In this document: piece by piece, positions 7,471 through 16,302 of the stretch
Layout: the number at the start of each line of letters is the position of its first letter
How positions within the stretch are numbered: position 1 is the first letter of the stretch
Assembly (NCBI RefSeq): GCF_000374085.1
Contig: NZ_KB893583.1
Span: 1 to 43,310, forward strand
From: Spirosoma spitsbergense DSM 19989
GTDB lineage: Bacteria > Bacteroidota > Bacteroidia > Cytophagales > Spirosomataceae
Length of the DNA: 43,310 nucleotides
Reading direction: 5' to 3'
Made by a program: the position numbers and the translations under genes
Notes under the pieces: generated by a model
Databases searched by the model: none
What the model saw: only the letters and a program-made list of their open reading frames with translations
What the model was told of the DNA's origin: nothing

Positions 7471-9549
7471 CTAGGAGACTGTACCGCCATTCCACACAGC
7501 GTCGGGTGGGGCAATGAGGGCGAGTTTCCCATCGCGGTCCTCGGCCATCAGGATCATCCCCTGCGACTCATGGCCCATCATTTTGCGGGGAGCAAGGTTA
7601 GCCAGAAACGTTACCTGTTTACCAATGACTTCCTCCGGCGTGAAGTGTTTGGCAATACCGCTCAGAATCTGCCGCCCGCCCATGCCATCGTCTACTTTCA
7701 GCTTCAGCAGTTTATCGCTTTTGGGTACGCGTTCGGCTTCGGTGATGGTTCCGATACGAATATCCATTTTGGCAAAGTCATCATAAGTGATCTCATCCCG
7801 AACGGCCGGGACAGATTTAATCTCTAGTTCATTCATGCGTTTGGCGTCCAGTAATTTCTGAATTTGTTTATTGATTTCGTCGTCTTCCAGTTTGGCAAAG
7901 AGCAGGTCGGCAGGCCCGGCAGGTGCCTTGCCAAGGACGTGGCCTTCGGTCAGCAGGTCGGCGCGTCCAGCGTTTGTCCAGTTAAAATCTTCCGTGATGT
8001 TAAGCTGGGTGCGTAGCTTTTCCGCCGTAAACGGCAGAAACGGTTCGCAGACGATGCTCAGGTTAGCCGAAATTTGCAGCGCTATGTTCAGGATAGTATT
8101 CGCCCGGAGCGGATCTGTTTTGATGGCTTTCCATGGTTCGGTTTCGGCCAGATATTTATTGCCCAGTCGCGCCAAATCGATCAGATAGCCCAGTGCCTCC
8201 CGGAACCGGTACTGTCCGATAGATTGCCCGATGCGGTCGGGGAACAGGGCCAGTTCATCCAGTACCTGCTGGTCATAGTCGGTTAGGCCGCAGATGGGCG
8301 GAACGTGGCCGTCCGTCATTTTGTGGGTCAGCACTACGGCCCGGTTTACGAAATTGCCGAAAATGCCGACCAGTTCGGCGTTGTTCCGGGTCTGGAAATC
8401 TTTCCAGGTAAACTCGCTGTCTTTGGTTTCGGGCGCGTTGGCCGCCAGCACATACCGCAGTACATCCTGCTTATCGGGCATTTCCTCCAGGTACTCGTGC
8501 AGCCAGACCGCCCAGTTGCGCGAGGTACTTATTTTGTCACCCTCCAGGTTCATGAACTCATTGGCGGGCACATTATCGGCCAGGATAAAGCTACCTTCGG
8601 CCATCAGCATGGCCGGGAAGATGATGCAATGAAAAACGATGTTGTCCTTGCCGATAAAATGAACCAGTTTGGTGTGTTGGTCGCGCCAGTACAGCTCCCA
8701 GTCGCGGCCCTGCTCGGCGGCCCACTCTTTGGTCATGGAAATATAGCCGATGGGGGCATCGAACCAGACGTAGAGCACTTTGCCGTCGGCATTGGGCAAC
8801 GGTACGTTGATACCCCAGTCAAGGTCGCGGGTCATGGCGCGGGGGCGCAGGCCCTCTTTCAGCCACGACTGGCACTGACCAGCCACGTTGGTTTTCCACT
8901 CTGGATGGCTGTTGACGTATTTTTCAATGTCGGGCTGCATCCGGTCGAGGGGCAGAAACCAGTTTTTGGTCGAGCGCATCACGGGTTTCGAGCCGGACAG
9001 TGTGGAGTGCGGTTCAAGCAGTTCCGTGGGACTAAGGGCTGTGCCGCAGCGTTCGCACTGGTCGCCATACGCGTTCGGGTTGCCGCAGACGGGGCAGGTG
9101 CCCACAATGTAGCGGTCGGCCAGAAACTGCCCGGCCACCTCGTCATAGTACTGTTCGGTCACTTCCTCATCGAAATCACCTTTTTCGTAGAGTTTTAGAA
9201 AGAACTCCTGCGAGGTTTCGTGGTGAACCGGGCTGGATGTCCGCGAATAAACATCGAACGAGATGCCGAACCGGCTAAACGACTCTTTTATCTGCCCGTA
9301 GTATTTATCGACAACCTCCTGCGGAGTTATGCCTTCTTTTTTAGCTTTAATGGTAATGGGTACGCCATGCTCATCGGTGCCACTGATAAAAGCAACATCC
9401 TTACCCGTTGAGCGAAGGTAGCGTACGTAAATGTCGGCGGGCAGGTAGCATCCGGCTAGGTGCCCGATGTGAATGGGGCCATTGGCGTAGATAAGAGCCG
9501 CCGTAACGGTATAGCGTTGGGGATTTTCCAGCATCGGTTTGATGTTCAT
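7471..9549 (-). CDS. metG: Methionyl-tRNA synthetase
   Basis: This essential cytoplasmic class I aminoacyl-tRNA synthetase charges tRNA-Met. At 692 residues it is the full-length form. The N-terminal Rossmann domain carries the HIGH box ([11 protein letters not shown]). The zinc-binding insertion has two knuckles, CPVCGNPN and QCERCG (about residues 155-170). The KMSKS loop appears as KISTSR. It is followed by the all-alpha anticodon-binding domain. The last 110 residues or so are the OB-fold tRNA-binding domain ([19 protein letters not shown]). The start [24 protein letters not shown] is the usual one. A TAATTTTG -7-like element lies upstream on the minus strand (plus-strand 9600-9607). Confidence 0.98.
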   Translation of the reverse strand: MNIKPMLENPQRYTVTAALIYANGPIHIGHLAGCYLPADIYVRYLRSTGKDVAFISGTDEHGVPITIKAKKEGITPQEVVDKYYGQIKESFSRFGISFDVYSRTSSPVHHETSQEFFLKLYEKGDFDEEVTEQYYDEVAGQFLADRYIVGTCPVCGNPNAYGDQCERCGTALSPTELLEPHSTLSGSKPVMRSTKNWFLPLDRMQPDIEKYVNSHPEWKTNVAGQCQSWLKEGLRPRAMTRDLDWGINVPLPNADGKVLYVWFDAPIGYISMTKEWAAEQGRDWELYWRDQHTKLVHFIGKDNIVFHCIIFPAMLMAEGSFILADNVPANEFMNLEGDKISTSRNWAVWLHEYLEEMPDKQDVLRYVLAANAPETKDSEFTWKDFQTRNNAELVGIFGNFVNRAVVLTHKMTDGHVPPICGLTDYDQQVLDELALFPDRIGQSIGQYRFREALGYLIDLARLGNKYLAETEPWKAIKTDPLRANTILNIALQISANLSIVCEPFLPFTAEKLRTQLNITEDFNWTNAGRADLLTEGHVLGKAPAGPADLLFAKLEDDEINKQIQKLLDAKRMNELEIKSVPAVRDEITYDDFAKMDIRIGTITEAERVPKSDKLLKLKVDDGMGGRQILSGIAKHFTPEEVIGKQVTFLANLAPRKMMGHESQGMILMAEDRDGKLALIAPPDAVWNGGTVS

Positions 9550-9599
9550 AGGTGAGGCCAGGCGTTAAGTGAGTTGGTAACGCCTGTCTCAAATTTGGG

Positions 9600-9607
9600 C
9601 AAAATTA
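9600..9607 (-). promoter_or_regulatory. Candidate -7 element of metG
   Basis: On the minus strand this reads TAATTTTG, a perfect match to the Bacteroidota TAnnTTTG -7 box, about 50 bases before the metG ATG. No matching -33 TTTG was found at the expected 19-20 base spacing, so support is partial. Confidence 0.4.
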
Positions 9608-9661
9608 GCAATTCAGGCCCGAACCTTGTTATGTTTACACAAAGAGAACCGCCGGGCCGCT

Positions 9662-10804
9662 ATGGAGAACAACGCACCGAATACGAATAATTTCCTGAAC
9701 TGGGTTGATATTAAAAACTTCAAGTCTATCAAAGACCTGCACCTCGACTGCAAACGGGTAAACGTCTTCATCGGCAAGCCAAACGTCGGAAAATCGAATA
9801 TTCTGGAAGGGTTGGGGTTGTTGGGGGTTGATTATAAGGGTAGAAACTTCTTCAATGATTTTATTAGATATAAGGAGATAAGGGAATTGTTTTACGACAG
9901 TAATACTGCGTTTGACATTCAGATCAATACGGATAATAACTTATTATTGATTCGTAGCCGAGATATTGCTAATCATACAAGATTTGATTGCTTAAGCGGC
10001 CCCCAAAGTTTTGTCAGCACTCTCGAAAATGAGATAAAGACAGTCTATGATTTTTCGAATTTTGATCAAATACAAGAAAAGATTGCTCCCCTGTTTGGAG
10101 GTAAGCCATCCGGAAAAAATATCGCCTATTCTTATTCAATTGTTGATTCAATAGGAAAACAACTGTGGGGCATTTTTAGTCCAAACGAGATTAAAACTAA
10201 GAAATATGATTATTCCGAAGGTGAATATAATTCTTTGTACTTCAATGGCTATTTGATGCCACCAACCGGTAGCAATTTGTTTTACATGGTTGAGCAGAAC
10301 CGTGAGTTAAGAAAGGAGATAGGGTCTTTATTTGAAGCACATGGTCTAGACTTTGTTATATCAACTCAAAAGAAAGAGTTTGAAATTCAGAGACGGGATG
10401 ATGGATATGTATTTAACTATCCGTATTACACTATCGCCGACACCTTCCGGCGGTTCATATTCTACATCACGGCCATCGAGTCCAATAAAAACTCCGTCAT
10501 TATTTTTGAAGAACCGGAAGTGCATTCCTTTCCGCCCTATACGCAGGATGTGGCTTATCGAATGATTTACAGCGAAGAGAACCAATTCTTTGTGTCAACC
10601 CACAGTCCCTATCTGCTACAGACGCTAGTGTCTAACCTGCCCGACGACCAACTGAATGTATTTGTCACGTACTATGAGAACTACGAGACCAAAGCAAAAG
10701 CGTTGACGCCCGAAGAACTCAGTTTTGTGCAGGAATACAGTACCGATGTATTTTTTAACCTTGACCGCTTTGTTCCTAATGCCCAATCTGCAAATCCTGC
10801 CTGA
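9662..10804 (+). CDS. AAA/OLD-like ATPase of a two-gene module
   Basis: This 380-residue protein belongs to the ABC/SMC-like ATPases grouped as AAA_15/AAA_21 or OLD-like. It opens with WVDIKNFKSIKDL, the usual first strand. The Walker A follows (GKPNVGKS, residues 38-45). Walker B comes late (SVIIFEEPEVH, about residues 277-287), with the His switch in STHSPYLL about 25 residues further on. Unlike full OLD nucleases there is no TOPRIM domain after the ATPase. The next gene, overlapping by 26 bases, may supply it. The ATG at 9662 was chosen over the TTG at 9626 because the upstream codons look non-coding. The middle third (9841-10440) is about 35% G+C while both flanks are near 50%. This suggests a replaced central domain. 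Confidence 0.85.
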   Translation: MENNAPNTNNFLNWVDIKNFKSIKDLHLDCKRVNVFIGKPNVGKSNILEGLGLLGVDYKGRNFFNDFIRYKEIRELFYDSNTAFDIQINTDNNLLLIRSRDIANHTRFDCLSGPQSFVSTLENEIKTVYDFSNFDQIQEKIAPLFGGKPSGKNIAYSYSIVDSIGKQLWGIFSPNEIKTKKYDYSEGEYNSLYFNGYLMPPTGSNLFYMVEQNRELRKEIGSLFEAHGLDFVISTQKKEFEIQRRDDGYVFNYPYYTIADTFRRFIFYITAIESNKNSVIIFEEPEVHSFPPYTQDVAYRMIYSEENQFFVSTHSPYLLQTLVSNLPDDQLNVFVTYYENYETKAKALTPEELSFVQEYSTDVFFNLDRFVPNAQSANPA

Positions 10805-11285
10805 GTGTTACGCAGATACGGCTTTAGTGTCACAGTTTGTTAAAGACCGCCAGCGTGTTGTTCATATTTTTGGTATTCCCAACGTAGCAAAAGAAATGCA
10901 ACAGGCAGCTACTCGTGATGATAAAAGCATACGAATTGGCTTCGTTGACAATGATAAACGAGTACCACCTTATCTGCTTACGTTCAACACTGTTTTTGAG
11001 CAGGACAAAGTTTTACTGAAGCGAAACGAGCAGACCAATCAGCATCTGATAGTGATTGATAAAGCCATCGAGTCGTTTCTACTTTGGAATACCAGACAGG
11101 TTGAATTGAACGTGGCGGATTATGGTTTCATACACGACGTTAAAGCGTTTGGCAAAGCGTTGAAAACGTCATCTATCGGCAGTAGTGCCAACTACCTCCG
11201 CTTACTCACCGACCTGCACATGCGCCGGGCACCCGGCTTCCTCACGCTCGAACGTATTTTGAATGACCTTATCACAATCAACTAA
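10779..11285 (+). CDS. TOPRIM-like partner protein of the AAA ATPase
   Basis: This 168-residue protein has no family name that I can assign with certainty. It starts MPNLQILPECYADTALV, where a Glu (residue 9) sits at the end of the first strand, followed by an Asp two turns later. A second strand ends in IGFVDNDKR (Asp57, Asp59). A Glu followed about 50 residues later by Asp-x-Asp is the TOPRIM/RloB-type metal-site layout, as in the nuclease partners of OLD, PARIS (AriB) and RloB systems. The ATG at 10779 overlaps the ATPase end by 26 bases, so translation is probably coupled. The first 18 codons of the longer frame from 10725 lie deep in the ATPase gene and are not used. Function as an effector is inferred. 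Confidence 0.6.
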   Translation: MPNLQILPECYADTALVSQFVKDRQRVVHIFGIPNVAKEMQQAATRDDKSIRIGFVDNDKRVPPYLLTFNTVFEQDKVLLKRNEQTNQHLIVIDKAIESFLLWNTRQVELNVADYGFIHDVKAFGKALKTSSIGSSANYLRLLTDLHMRRAPGFLTLERILNDLITIN

Positions 11286-12291
11286 ATCTGTATTTATTAC
11301 CGGAGCCACCGGGTTCATCGGCTCCCATATTGCCCGGTGGTATCTGGCCGAAGGGTACACGGTTTCGGCTTTGTACCGGCCAGCCAGTGGCTATGGGCTA
11401 TTGGCCGATGTAGCTGAACGTATCAACTGGCAGGAGGGCGATGTATTGGATATTCCATCGCTGGAAATCGCTATTACGCCAAACACCGACGTTATCCATG
11501 CGGCTGCGGTGGTCTCTTTCTTCCCCAAAGACCGCAACCGGATGGAGCGTATCAATGTGGAAGGGACAGCGAACGTGGTGAATGTGTGTTTGAAGGCTGG
11601 CGTTCGAAAACTGGGTTACGTTAGCTCGGTAGCGGCCATTGGTAGACCAGTTGATAAGACAGGAAAGCCGGATAAGCCCATGGTGCTCGATGAGGAGCAG
11701 AAGTGGGAAGAGTCCCCTAATAATTCGGGGTATGCCATCACCAAATACCAGGCTGAGCTGGAGGTATGGCGGGGCGTGACCGAAGGACTGAATGCCGTAA
11801 TGATCAGTCCGTCGGTGGTGCTGGGCGTTGGCGACTGGAGTCGCAGCAGCCTGCAACTCATCAAATACGTCTACGATGAAAAACCGTTTTATCCGGCTGG
11901 TCTGGTCAATTACGTTGATGTGCTGGATGTAGCGGATGTATTGGCCCGGTTAATGCAGTCCGACATAACGGCTGAGCGTTACATCCTGAATGGGGGCACC
12001 ATTCCCTACCGGTCTTTGTTAGAACAGATAGCCGGTGCCCTAAAAAAACGACCACCCGGCATACGGGTTGCTCCGGCATTAACGCGGCTTCTATGGCCAT
12101 TTGAAGCCATTCGGGCGTGGGTGACGGGGAAGAATCCGCTGATTACGCGGGAAACTGCCCGGTCGTCGGGCGCGCTGTATGCGTATGATGGGCACAGGAT
12201 AGAGCAGGTGCTTGATTTTCAGTACCGGCCACTAAGCGACACCCTGGGGCGGGTGTCGGATGCCTTTGGCAGGGGGAAACCGGGTTCGTAA
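11263..12291 (+). CDS. NAD(P)-dependent extended SDR epimerase/dehydratase
   Basis: This 342-residue extended short-chain dehydrogenase/reductase has the N-terminal nucleotide motif FITGATGFIGSHIA (GxxGxxG). The active site pair is in SGYAITKYQAE (Tyr-x-x-x-Lys), and the serine is in the preceding strand (LGYVSSVAAIGR). Members act on NDP-sugars, dihydroflavonol-like substrates or sterol precursors; the sequence does not say which. The C-terminal part (KKRPPGIRVAPALTRLLWPFEAIRAW) resembles the membrane-associated region of the 3-beta-HSD/dihydroflavonol reductase-like group. Its ATG lies 23 bases inside the end of the preceding TOPRIM-like gene. This overlap suggests co-transcription although the functions look unrelated. 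Confidence 0.85.
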   Translation: MTLSQSTKSVFITGATGFIGSHIARWYLAEGYTVSALYRPASGYGLLADVAERINWQEGDVLDIPSLEIAITPNTDVIHAAAVVSFFPKDRNRMERINVEGTANVVNVCLKAGVRKLGYVSSVAAIGRPVDKTGKPDKPMVLDEEQKWEESPNNSGYAITKYQAELEVWRGVTEGLNAVMISPSVVLGVGDWSRSSLQLIKYVYDEKPFYPAGLVNYVDVLDVADVLARLMQSDITAERYILNGGTIPYRSLLEQIAGALKKRPPGIRVAPALTRLLWPFEAIRAWVTGKNPLITRETARSSGALYAYDGHRIEQVLDFQYRPLSDTLGRVSDAFGRGKPGS

Positions 12292-12347
12292 ATTTTCGGG
12301 CATTCGGTTGGAGGTTTGATTTTTTGAGTATATATTGAATGGCCAAA

Positions 12348-12380
12348 GGATAAATCGCGCCATTGGCGCGGCCCCTATCC
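12348..12380 (+). promoter_or_regulatory. Leader hairpin before the TPR protein gene
   Basis: CGCGCCA (12356-12362) and TGGCGCG (12364-12370) are perfect complements around one base, flanked by GGATA (12348-12352) and TATCC (12376-12380). The whole structure ends 23 bases before the ATG at 12404. It could be a terminator of the SDR gene without a T-run, or a leader structure; nothing decides. Confidence 0.4.
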
Positions 12381-12403
12381 GCCAAAACTTTTAAGGCAAT
12401 AGC

Positions 12404-13828
12404 ATGGAGCAAGAGTTCGAAGAACGAGAAGGCGATATCAAGGAAGCAATCCGGCGTTTTGAGCAAATGCTGGACCAACAGCAAAGCCAGTTTTTCGACC
12501 TGGATGTCTACGAGCAAATGGTTGAGCATTACCTCAACCAGGGCAACCTAGACAAGGCATTTAAAGCCGCCGAATCCGGTCTGGAAAACTTTCCTTATGC
12601 GTTGGAGTTGATGCTCGATAAGGCCCAGATTCTGGCTAATTTTCAACGATTCGACGAATCGCTGGATTTGCTGGAACGGGCTTCATTGTTTAATCCTGGT
12701 GACCTCGACGTGCCGTTCATGCAAGGCTCTGTGCTGAACATGGCCGGGCGATATGAGGAATCCATTCAGGTGCTGGAAGAACTGCTCGACCGGGCTGAAG
12801 ACAAGGACGATATCCTGTTTCAGTTGGGTCAGAGCTACCAGAACTGGGGGAAATTCGATGAAGCCATCACGCAATACAAGAAGTCTATTGCGCTGAACAT
12901 TAACAATGAAAATGCCCTGTATGAACTGGCTTTCTGCCTGGATATCACGGGTGAACTGGAAAACAGTCTGTCGTATTATCAGCAGTTGATTGACGCAGAC
13001 CCGTATTCGTACAATGCCTGGTATAATATCGGTATTGCGTACAGCAAACTGGCGCGTTTTACCGAAGCGGCCGAGGCCTACGATTACGCGGTTATTATCA
13101 AGTCTGATTTTGCATCGGCGCACTTCAATCTGGGCAATACCTACATGAATCTGGGTTTGTTCGAGAAGGCTGAAGTCTGCTACCGGGAAACCCTGAAATA
13201 CGAAGAAGCTACCGCCGATACGTATTGTCATCTGGGTGCCAGTCTGGAAAAACAGGACCGCGTTCCCGAAGCGATCAAGGAGTACCGTGAAGCGATTAAA
13301 CTGGATCCCATGTGGGATGAAGCCTGGTACGGACTGGGTGTTTGTCTGAGCGAATCGGGGGAGTGGTATCAGGCCCTGCCTTTTCTGCAAAAAGCCGTAA
13401 AGCTGAACGACCAGAATGGCGAATATTACATTGCCATTGCCGAAACGGAGTACAAGATTGGGAACGTATTATCGAGCGTAGAGGCTTTCGAGAAAGCCGC
13501 CGAAGTGGACGCCGAAAACCCCGATGTGTACCTGACATGGTCATTGGTACCGTTTGATCAGGGCGATTTCCTGCGTGCCAACGATATCATTCAGGCGGGT
13601 ATAAACGATATGCCTGCCGATGCCGATTTGTATTATCGCTCGGCGGTTTATCTGATTCATGCCGGTCATTACCGCGAGGCACTCATTCAGCTGGAAGCCG
13701 CTCTTTCGCTGGATTACGACGCACACGTTCAACTGTTTGAGTTCTTCCCGGAGCTGGAAAAGCAGAAGGCGCTGTACAAAATCATTCAGCAGTACAAGAA
13801 GGAAGAAACCGAAGGCGAGGAAGAATAA
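12404..13828 (+). CDS. Tetratricopeptide-repeat protein
   Basis: This 474-residue soluble protein is built almost wholly of TPR units of about 34 residues. Repeats with the W/L-G/A-Y-x-A pattern include DDILFQLGQSYQNWGKFDEA, YNAWYNIGIAYSKLARFTEA, ASAHFNLGNTYMNLGLFEKA and TYCHLGASLEKQDRVPEAI. There is no signal peptide or membrane segment, and no catalytic domain. It ends in a Glu-rich tail. It is a cytoplasmic protein-protein scaffold of unknown partners; Bacteroidota commonly encode one near housekeeping genes. It is 112 bases after the SDR gene and is closed by a very strong terminator. Confidence 0.92.
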   Translation: MEQEFEEREGDIKEAIRRFEQMLDQQQSQFFDLDVYEQMVEHYLNQGNLDKAFKAAESGLENFPYALELMLDKAQILANFQRFDESLDLLERASLFNPGDLDVPFMQGSVLNMAGRYEESIQVLEELLDRAEDKDDILFQLGQSYQNWGKFDEAITQYKKSIALNINNENALYELAFCLDITGELENSLSYYQQLIDADPYSYNAWYNIGIAYSKLARFTEAAEAYDYAVIIKSDFASAHFNLGNTYMNLGLFEKAEVCYRETLKYEEATADTYCHLGASLEKQDRVPEAIKEYREAIKLDPMWDEAWYGLGVCLSESGEWYQALPFLQKAVKLNDQNGEYYIAIAETEYKIGNVLSSVEAFEKAAEVDAENPDVYLTWSLVPFDQGDFLRANDIIQAGINDMPADADLYYRSAVYLIHAGHYREALIQLEAALSLDYDAHVQLFEFFPELEKQKALYKIIQQYKKEETEGEEE

Positions 13829-13849
13829 ACGCATGCGTTTTCCCCGAAT

Positions 13850-13888
13850 AAAGACCACCCATTTGGCCCGGCCGGATGGGTGGTCTTT
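13850..13888 (+). terminator. Strong terminator after the TPR protein gene
   Basis: AAAGACCACCCAT (13850-13862) and ATGGGTGGTCTTT (13876-13888) are exact 13-base reverse complements around a GC-rich 13-base loop. The stem starts 21 bases after the stop codon and ends in TTT, with the matching A-run on the other side. This is a classical intrinsic terminator. Confidence 0.9.
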
Positions 13889-14056
13889 GTTAAAGGGGGT
13901 TACCCGTACTAATCGTGATGGGGCTTTTTTGTCGGCGAAGTTGGGGCACACCGGTTGGGCATTCCCGTTGATTGAACGGAACAGCGTAAGAATGGGTTAG
14001 TCAGCAAATAAATCGGGGTGGTACATACTTATTACGCTACAAGGTCAAATGCCAAC

Positions 14057-15307
14057 ATGAACCCGTCGGGTCTTTCCTGCTTCCTGTTTTTGGGCTTCAT
14101 CGGCACGCTGCTGGTTGTGCTTATCTCGCACAGCAGCTATGGTCAGCAACCTGACCCGGCCCGCATACCTGACCCAAAAACGGTTGTTCTGCAAACGGAT
14201 ACATCCGCGGATGTATGGGATGTTTATTACCGGTTTATCAACAGAAAAGGGTACCGTCGGGTAGAAAGTCAGGAGGCCGGATTCCAGCCTTTTGTGTACC
14301 CGGAAGTGGCCTATTCGCTGCAAACGGGCTTCGCCGTCGGTATAAATGCTAACCTGTCCTTTACGAGTAAAAACCCGGAACAGACTATTTCGACCATTGT
14401 CTCGACGCCCCAGTACACCCAGTATAAGCAGGTTATCATTCCGGTTGTGGCCAATATCTGGACTAAAGGGAATCGCTACAACATTCTGGGCGACTGGCGT
14501 TACTTCGATTACTCGGCGGATAATTATGGACTTGGCGGAAACTCCCGTTCCGATATAGACGACCGGCTGACGTATTCCTTTCTGCGATTGTACCAGTCCG
14601 TTTTGCGGCAGGTGACCCCCAACTTTTCGGCCGGTCTTGGGTACGCACTCGATTACCACTGGAACATTCAGGAAGTGAATGCGACGCCCCTGCTCAATGA
14701 CGATTTTCATCAGTACAGCTCAGGAACCCGGTCGGTATCATCGGGGCCAACGGTCAGTCTTCAATTTAGCAACCGGCGCAATCCCAACAACCCACAAAGC
14801 GGATTTTACGGTAATGTGATGCTGCGGCCTAACCTGAGCTGGCTGGGCAGCGACCAGAACTGGCAGTCTGTTATCGCCGATATTCGCAAATACATCCCTC
14901 TATCGTCCGATTCCCGGCATATTCTGGCTTTCTGGAACCTGACCTGGCTGAGTTTCGGTAATCAGGCCCCGTATCTGGATTTGCCCAGCACGGGTTGGGA
15001 TACCTATGCCAATATGGGCCGGGGTTACACGCAGGGTCGATTCCGGGGTAGGAACCTGGTGTACCTGGAGACAGAATACCGGGCTGCACTCCTCCCAAAT
15101 GGTTTACTGGGCGCGGTTGTATTTGCCAATATGCAAACCTACAGCGATTACCCAAATGCCAGCCAGTTTGGCCGGCTGCTGCCCGGTGGTGGTGTTGGGC
15201 TGCGTATCAAAGTAAACAAACAATCAAACCTAAACCTGGCCATCGACTATGGCATTGGTATCGGCGGGTCGAAAGGGCTGTTTATCAATCTAGGCGAGGT
15301 TTTCTAG
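14057..15307 (+). CDS. BamA/TamA-like outer-membrane beta-barrel (surface antigen family)
   Basis: This 416-residue protein begins with a Sec signal (from the ATG at 14057 to SSYGQ, about residue 30). The frame can be extended to a GTG at 14018, but the extra 13 residues weaken the signal, so 14057 is chosen. The rest is alternating beta-strands with aromatic girdle residues, ending NLNLAIDYGIGIGGSKGLFINLGEVF, the usual C-terminal strand with a terminal Phe recognised by the BAM complex. This is the Bac_surface_Ag barrel without POTRA domains, so it is not BamA itself. The substrate or partner is unknown. Its stop overlaps the mscS-like stop by 4 bases. Confidence 0.8.
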   Translation: MNPSGLSCFLFLGFIGTLLVVLISHSSYGQQPDPARIPDPKTVVLQTDTSADVWDVYYRFINRKGYRRVESQEAGFQPFVYPEVAYSLQTGFAVGINANLSFTSKNPEQTISTIVSTPQYTQYKQVIIPVVANIWTKGNRYNILGDWRYFDYSADNYGLGGNSRSDIDDRLTYSFLRLYQSVLRQVTPNFSAGLGYALDYHWNIQEVNATPLLNDDFHQYSSGTRSVSSGPTVSLQFSNRRNPNNPQSGFYGNVMLRPNLSWLGSDQNWQSVIADIRKYIPLSSDSRHILAFWNLTWLSFGNQAPYLDLPSTGWDTYANMGRGYTQGRFRGRNLVYLETEYRAALLPNGLLGAVVFANMQTYSDYPNASQFGRLLPGGGVGLRIKVNKQSNLNLAIDYGIGIGGSKGLFINLGEVF

Positions 15308-16194
15308 GCCACTGTTTTGTCTGGTTGATTTGTTTGTTGCTGGTCGGTCATTTTCTGTTTCAGGTCGAAGGTATAAGGTGGAAACATGAACAGAATGTGA
15401 TTTTGCTCGAAAGTGCGTTTCAGGGCTATCATGGCTTCACTTTGTGCGAATAAGGCGTTGGTAGTGGCCGGATTAATCCAGAACCAGAGGATAAACTGGA
15501 CGCTGTTATCCCCAAAATTCCGGTAGTGCAGGTCGACCGATTTGTTCGGCACCAGAAACGGCAGGCTGGAAATAGTGGCTTTGGCTACCCGCTGAACCGT
15601 TGCCAGATTATCCAGATACGACACCCCGGCAGTAATTTCGATGCGTCGCTGCCCCATCCGGGAGTAGTTGGTGATGGGTTTCTGAAATACATCTTTACTC
15701 GGGATTTCTACTGTTTGCCCTTTTCCATTATCAATCACGATGGAGCGCAGCTTGATGTCCAGCACGTTGCCCATAAACCCGTTTGTTTCGACCAGGTCGC
15801 CCACCTGAACCGGGCGGGCCAGTGCAATCATCGTTCCCGAAATAAAGTTGGCTGTCAGGTCCTGAAAAGCAAATCCAACGGCCAGCGCAATAACCCCGGC
15901 ACCCGCCAGCAAGGAGGTAAGCGCTTTATCCAGCCCCAGTACACCCAACGCCACAAATAACCCCACGGCTATAATCAGGACGCGGATGAGTGCCCCCGAC
16001 AAGTTTATCAGTGAGGCATTGTGACTGAACCGGTCAAATCCGCGCACGACCTGACGACTAACCAGGCGGGCCAGAAACGTAAAGACGACCAGAACCAGAA
16101 TGGCGACGGCCAGATTGGGTAAGTAACGGACGGCGGTACGAATCCAGGTAGTGAGTTCGGCATAGATAAGGCCGGTAGCTTGCGTGAAATTCAT
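15304..16194 (-). CDS. Small-conductance mechanosensitive channel (MscS family)
   Basis: This inner-membrane channel opens under turgor stress to release ions. The 296 residues contain an N-terminal membrane segment (YLPNLAVAILVLVVFTFLARL), a second (ALIRVLIIAVGLFVALGVLG) and the pore helix TM3 with its Gly/Ala packing (LLAGAGVIALAVGFAFQDLTANFISG). The beta domain follows (VQVGDLVETNGFMGNVLDIKLRS) and then the cytosolic vestibule. The ATG at 16194 gives MNFTQATGLIY; an ATG at 16254 would add 20 hydrophobic residues, and cannot be excluded as start. It converges with the outer-membrane barrel gene, the two stop codons overlapping. Confidence 0.95.
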   Translation of the reverse strand: MNFTQATGLIYAELTTWIRTAVRYLPNLAVAILVLVVFTFLARLVSRQVVRGFDRFSHNASLINLSGALIRVLIIAVGLFVALGVLGLDKALTSLLAGAGVIALAVGFAFQDLTANFISGTMIALARPVQVGDLVETNGFMGNVLDIKLRSIVIDNGKGQTVEIPSKDVFQKPITNYSRMGQRRIEITAGVSYLDNLATVQRVAKATISSLPFLVPNKSVDLHYRNFGDNSVQFILWFWINPATTNALFAQSEAMIALKRTFEQNHILFMFPPYTFDLKQKMTDQQQTNQPDKTVA

Positions 16195-16269
16195 TCTGGC
16201 AGGTGAAATAGCGATTGTGAATAGAACGATACCAACCTGATTGTGTTTCATCAATAAGCCGATTGGCTG

Positions 16270-16277
16270 TACCTTTG
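16270..16277 (+). promoter_or_regulatory. Candidate -7 element of the cysteine desulfurase gene
   Basis: TACCTTTG is an exact TAnnTTTG match and is followed by a 25-base leader before the ATG at 16303. A weak -33 candidate (TTTC, 16246-16249) sits 20 bases upstream. The position suits a short-leader Bacteroidota promoter. Confidence 0.6.
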
Positions 16278-16302
16278 CACGCTATACAAACTCGATTAAT
16301 CG

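Noticed and set aside
8305..9198. Long plus-strand open frame of about 297 codons inside metG
   Set aside because: It lies wholly opposite the highly conserved metG gene; the open frame follows from the codon composition of metG, and the translation has no family-like motifs.
12683..13390. Minus-strand open frame of about 235 codons inside the TPR gene
   Set aside because: It is antisense to a gene with clear TPR repeats, and the translation is a repeat-shadow pattern (QxGxxxxxR) without independent support.
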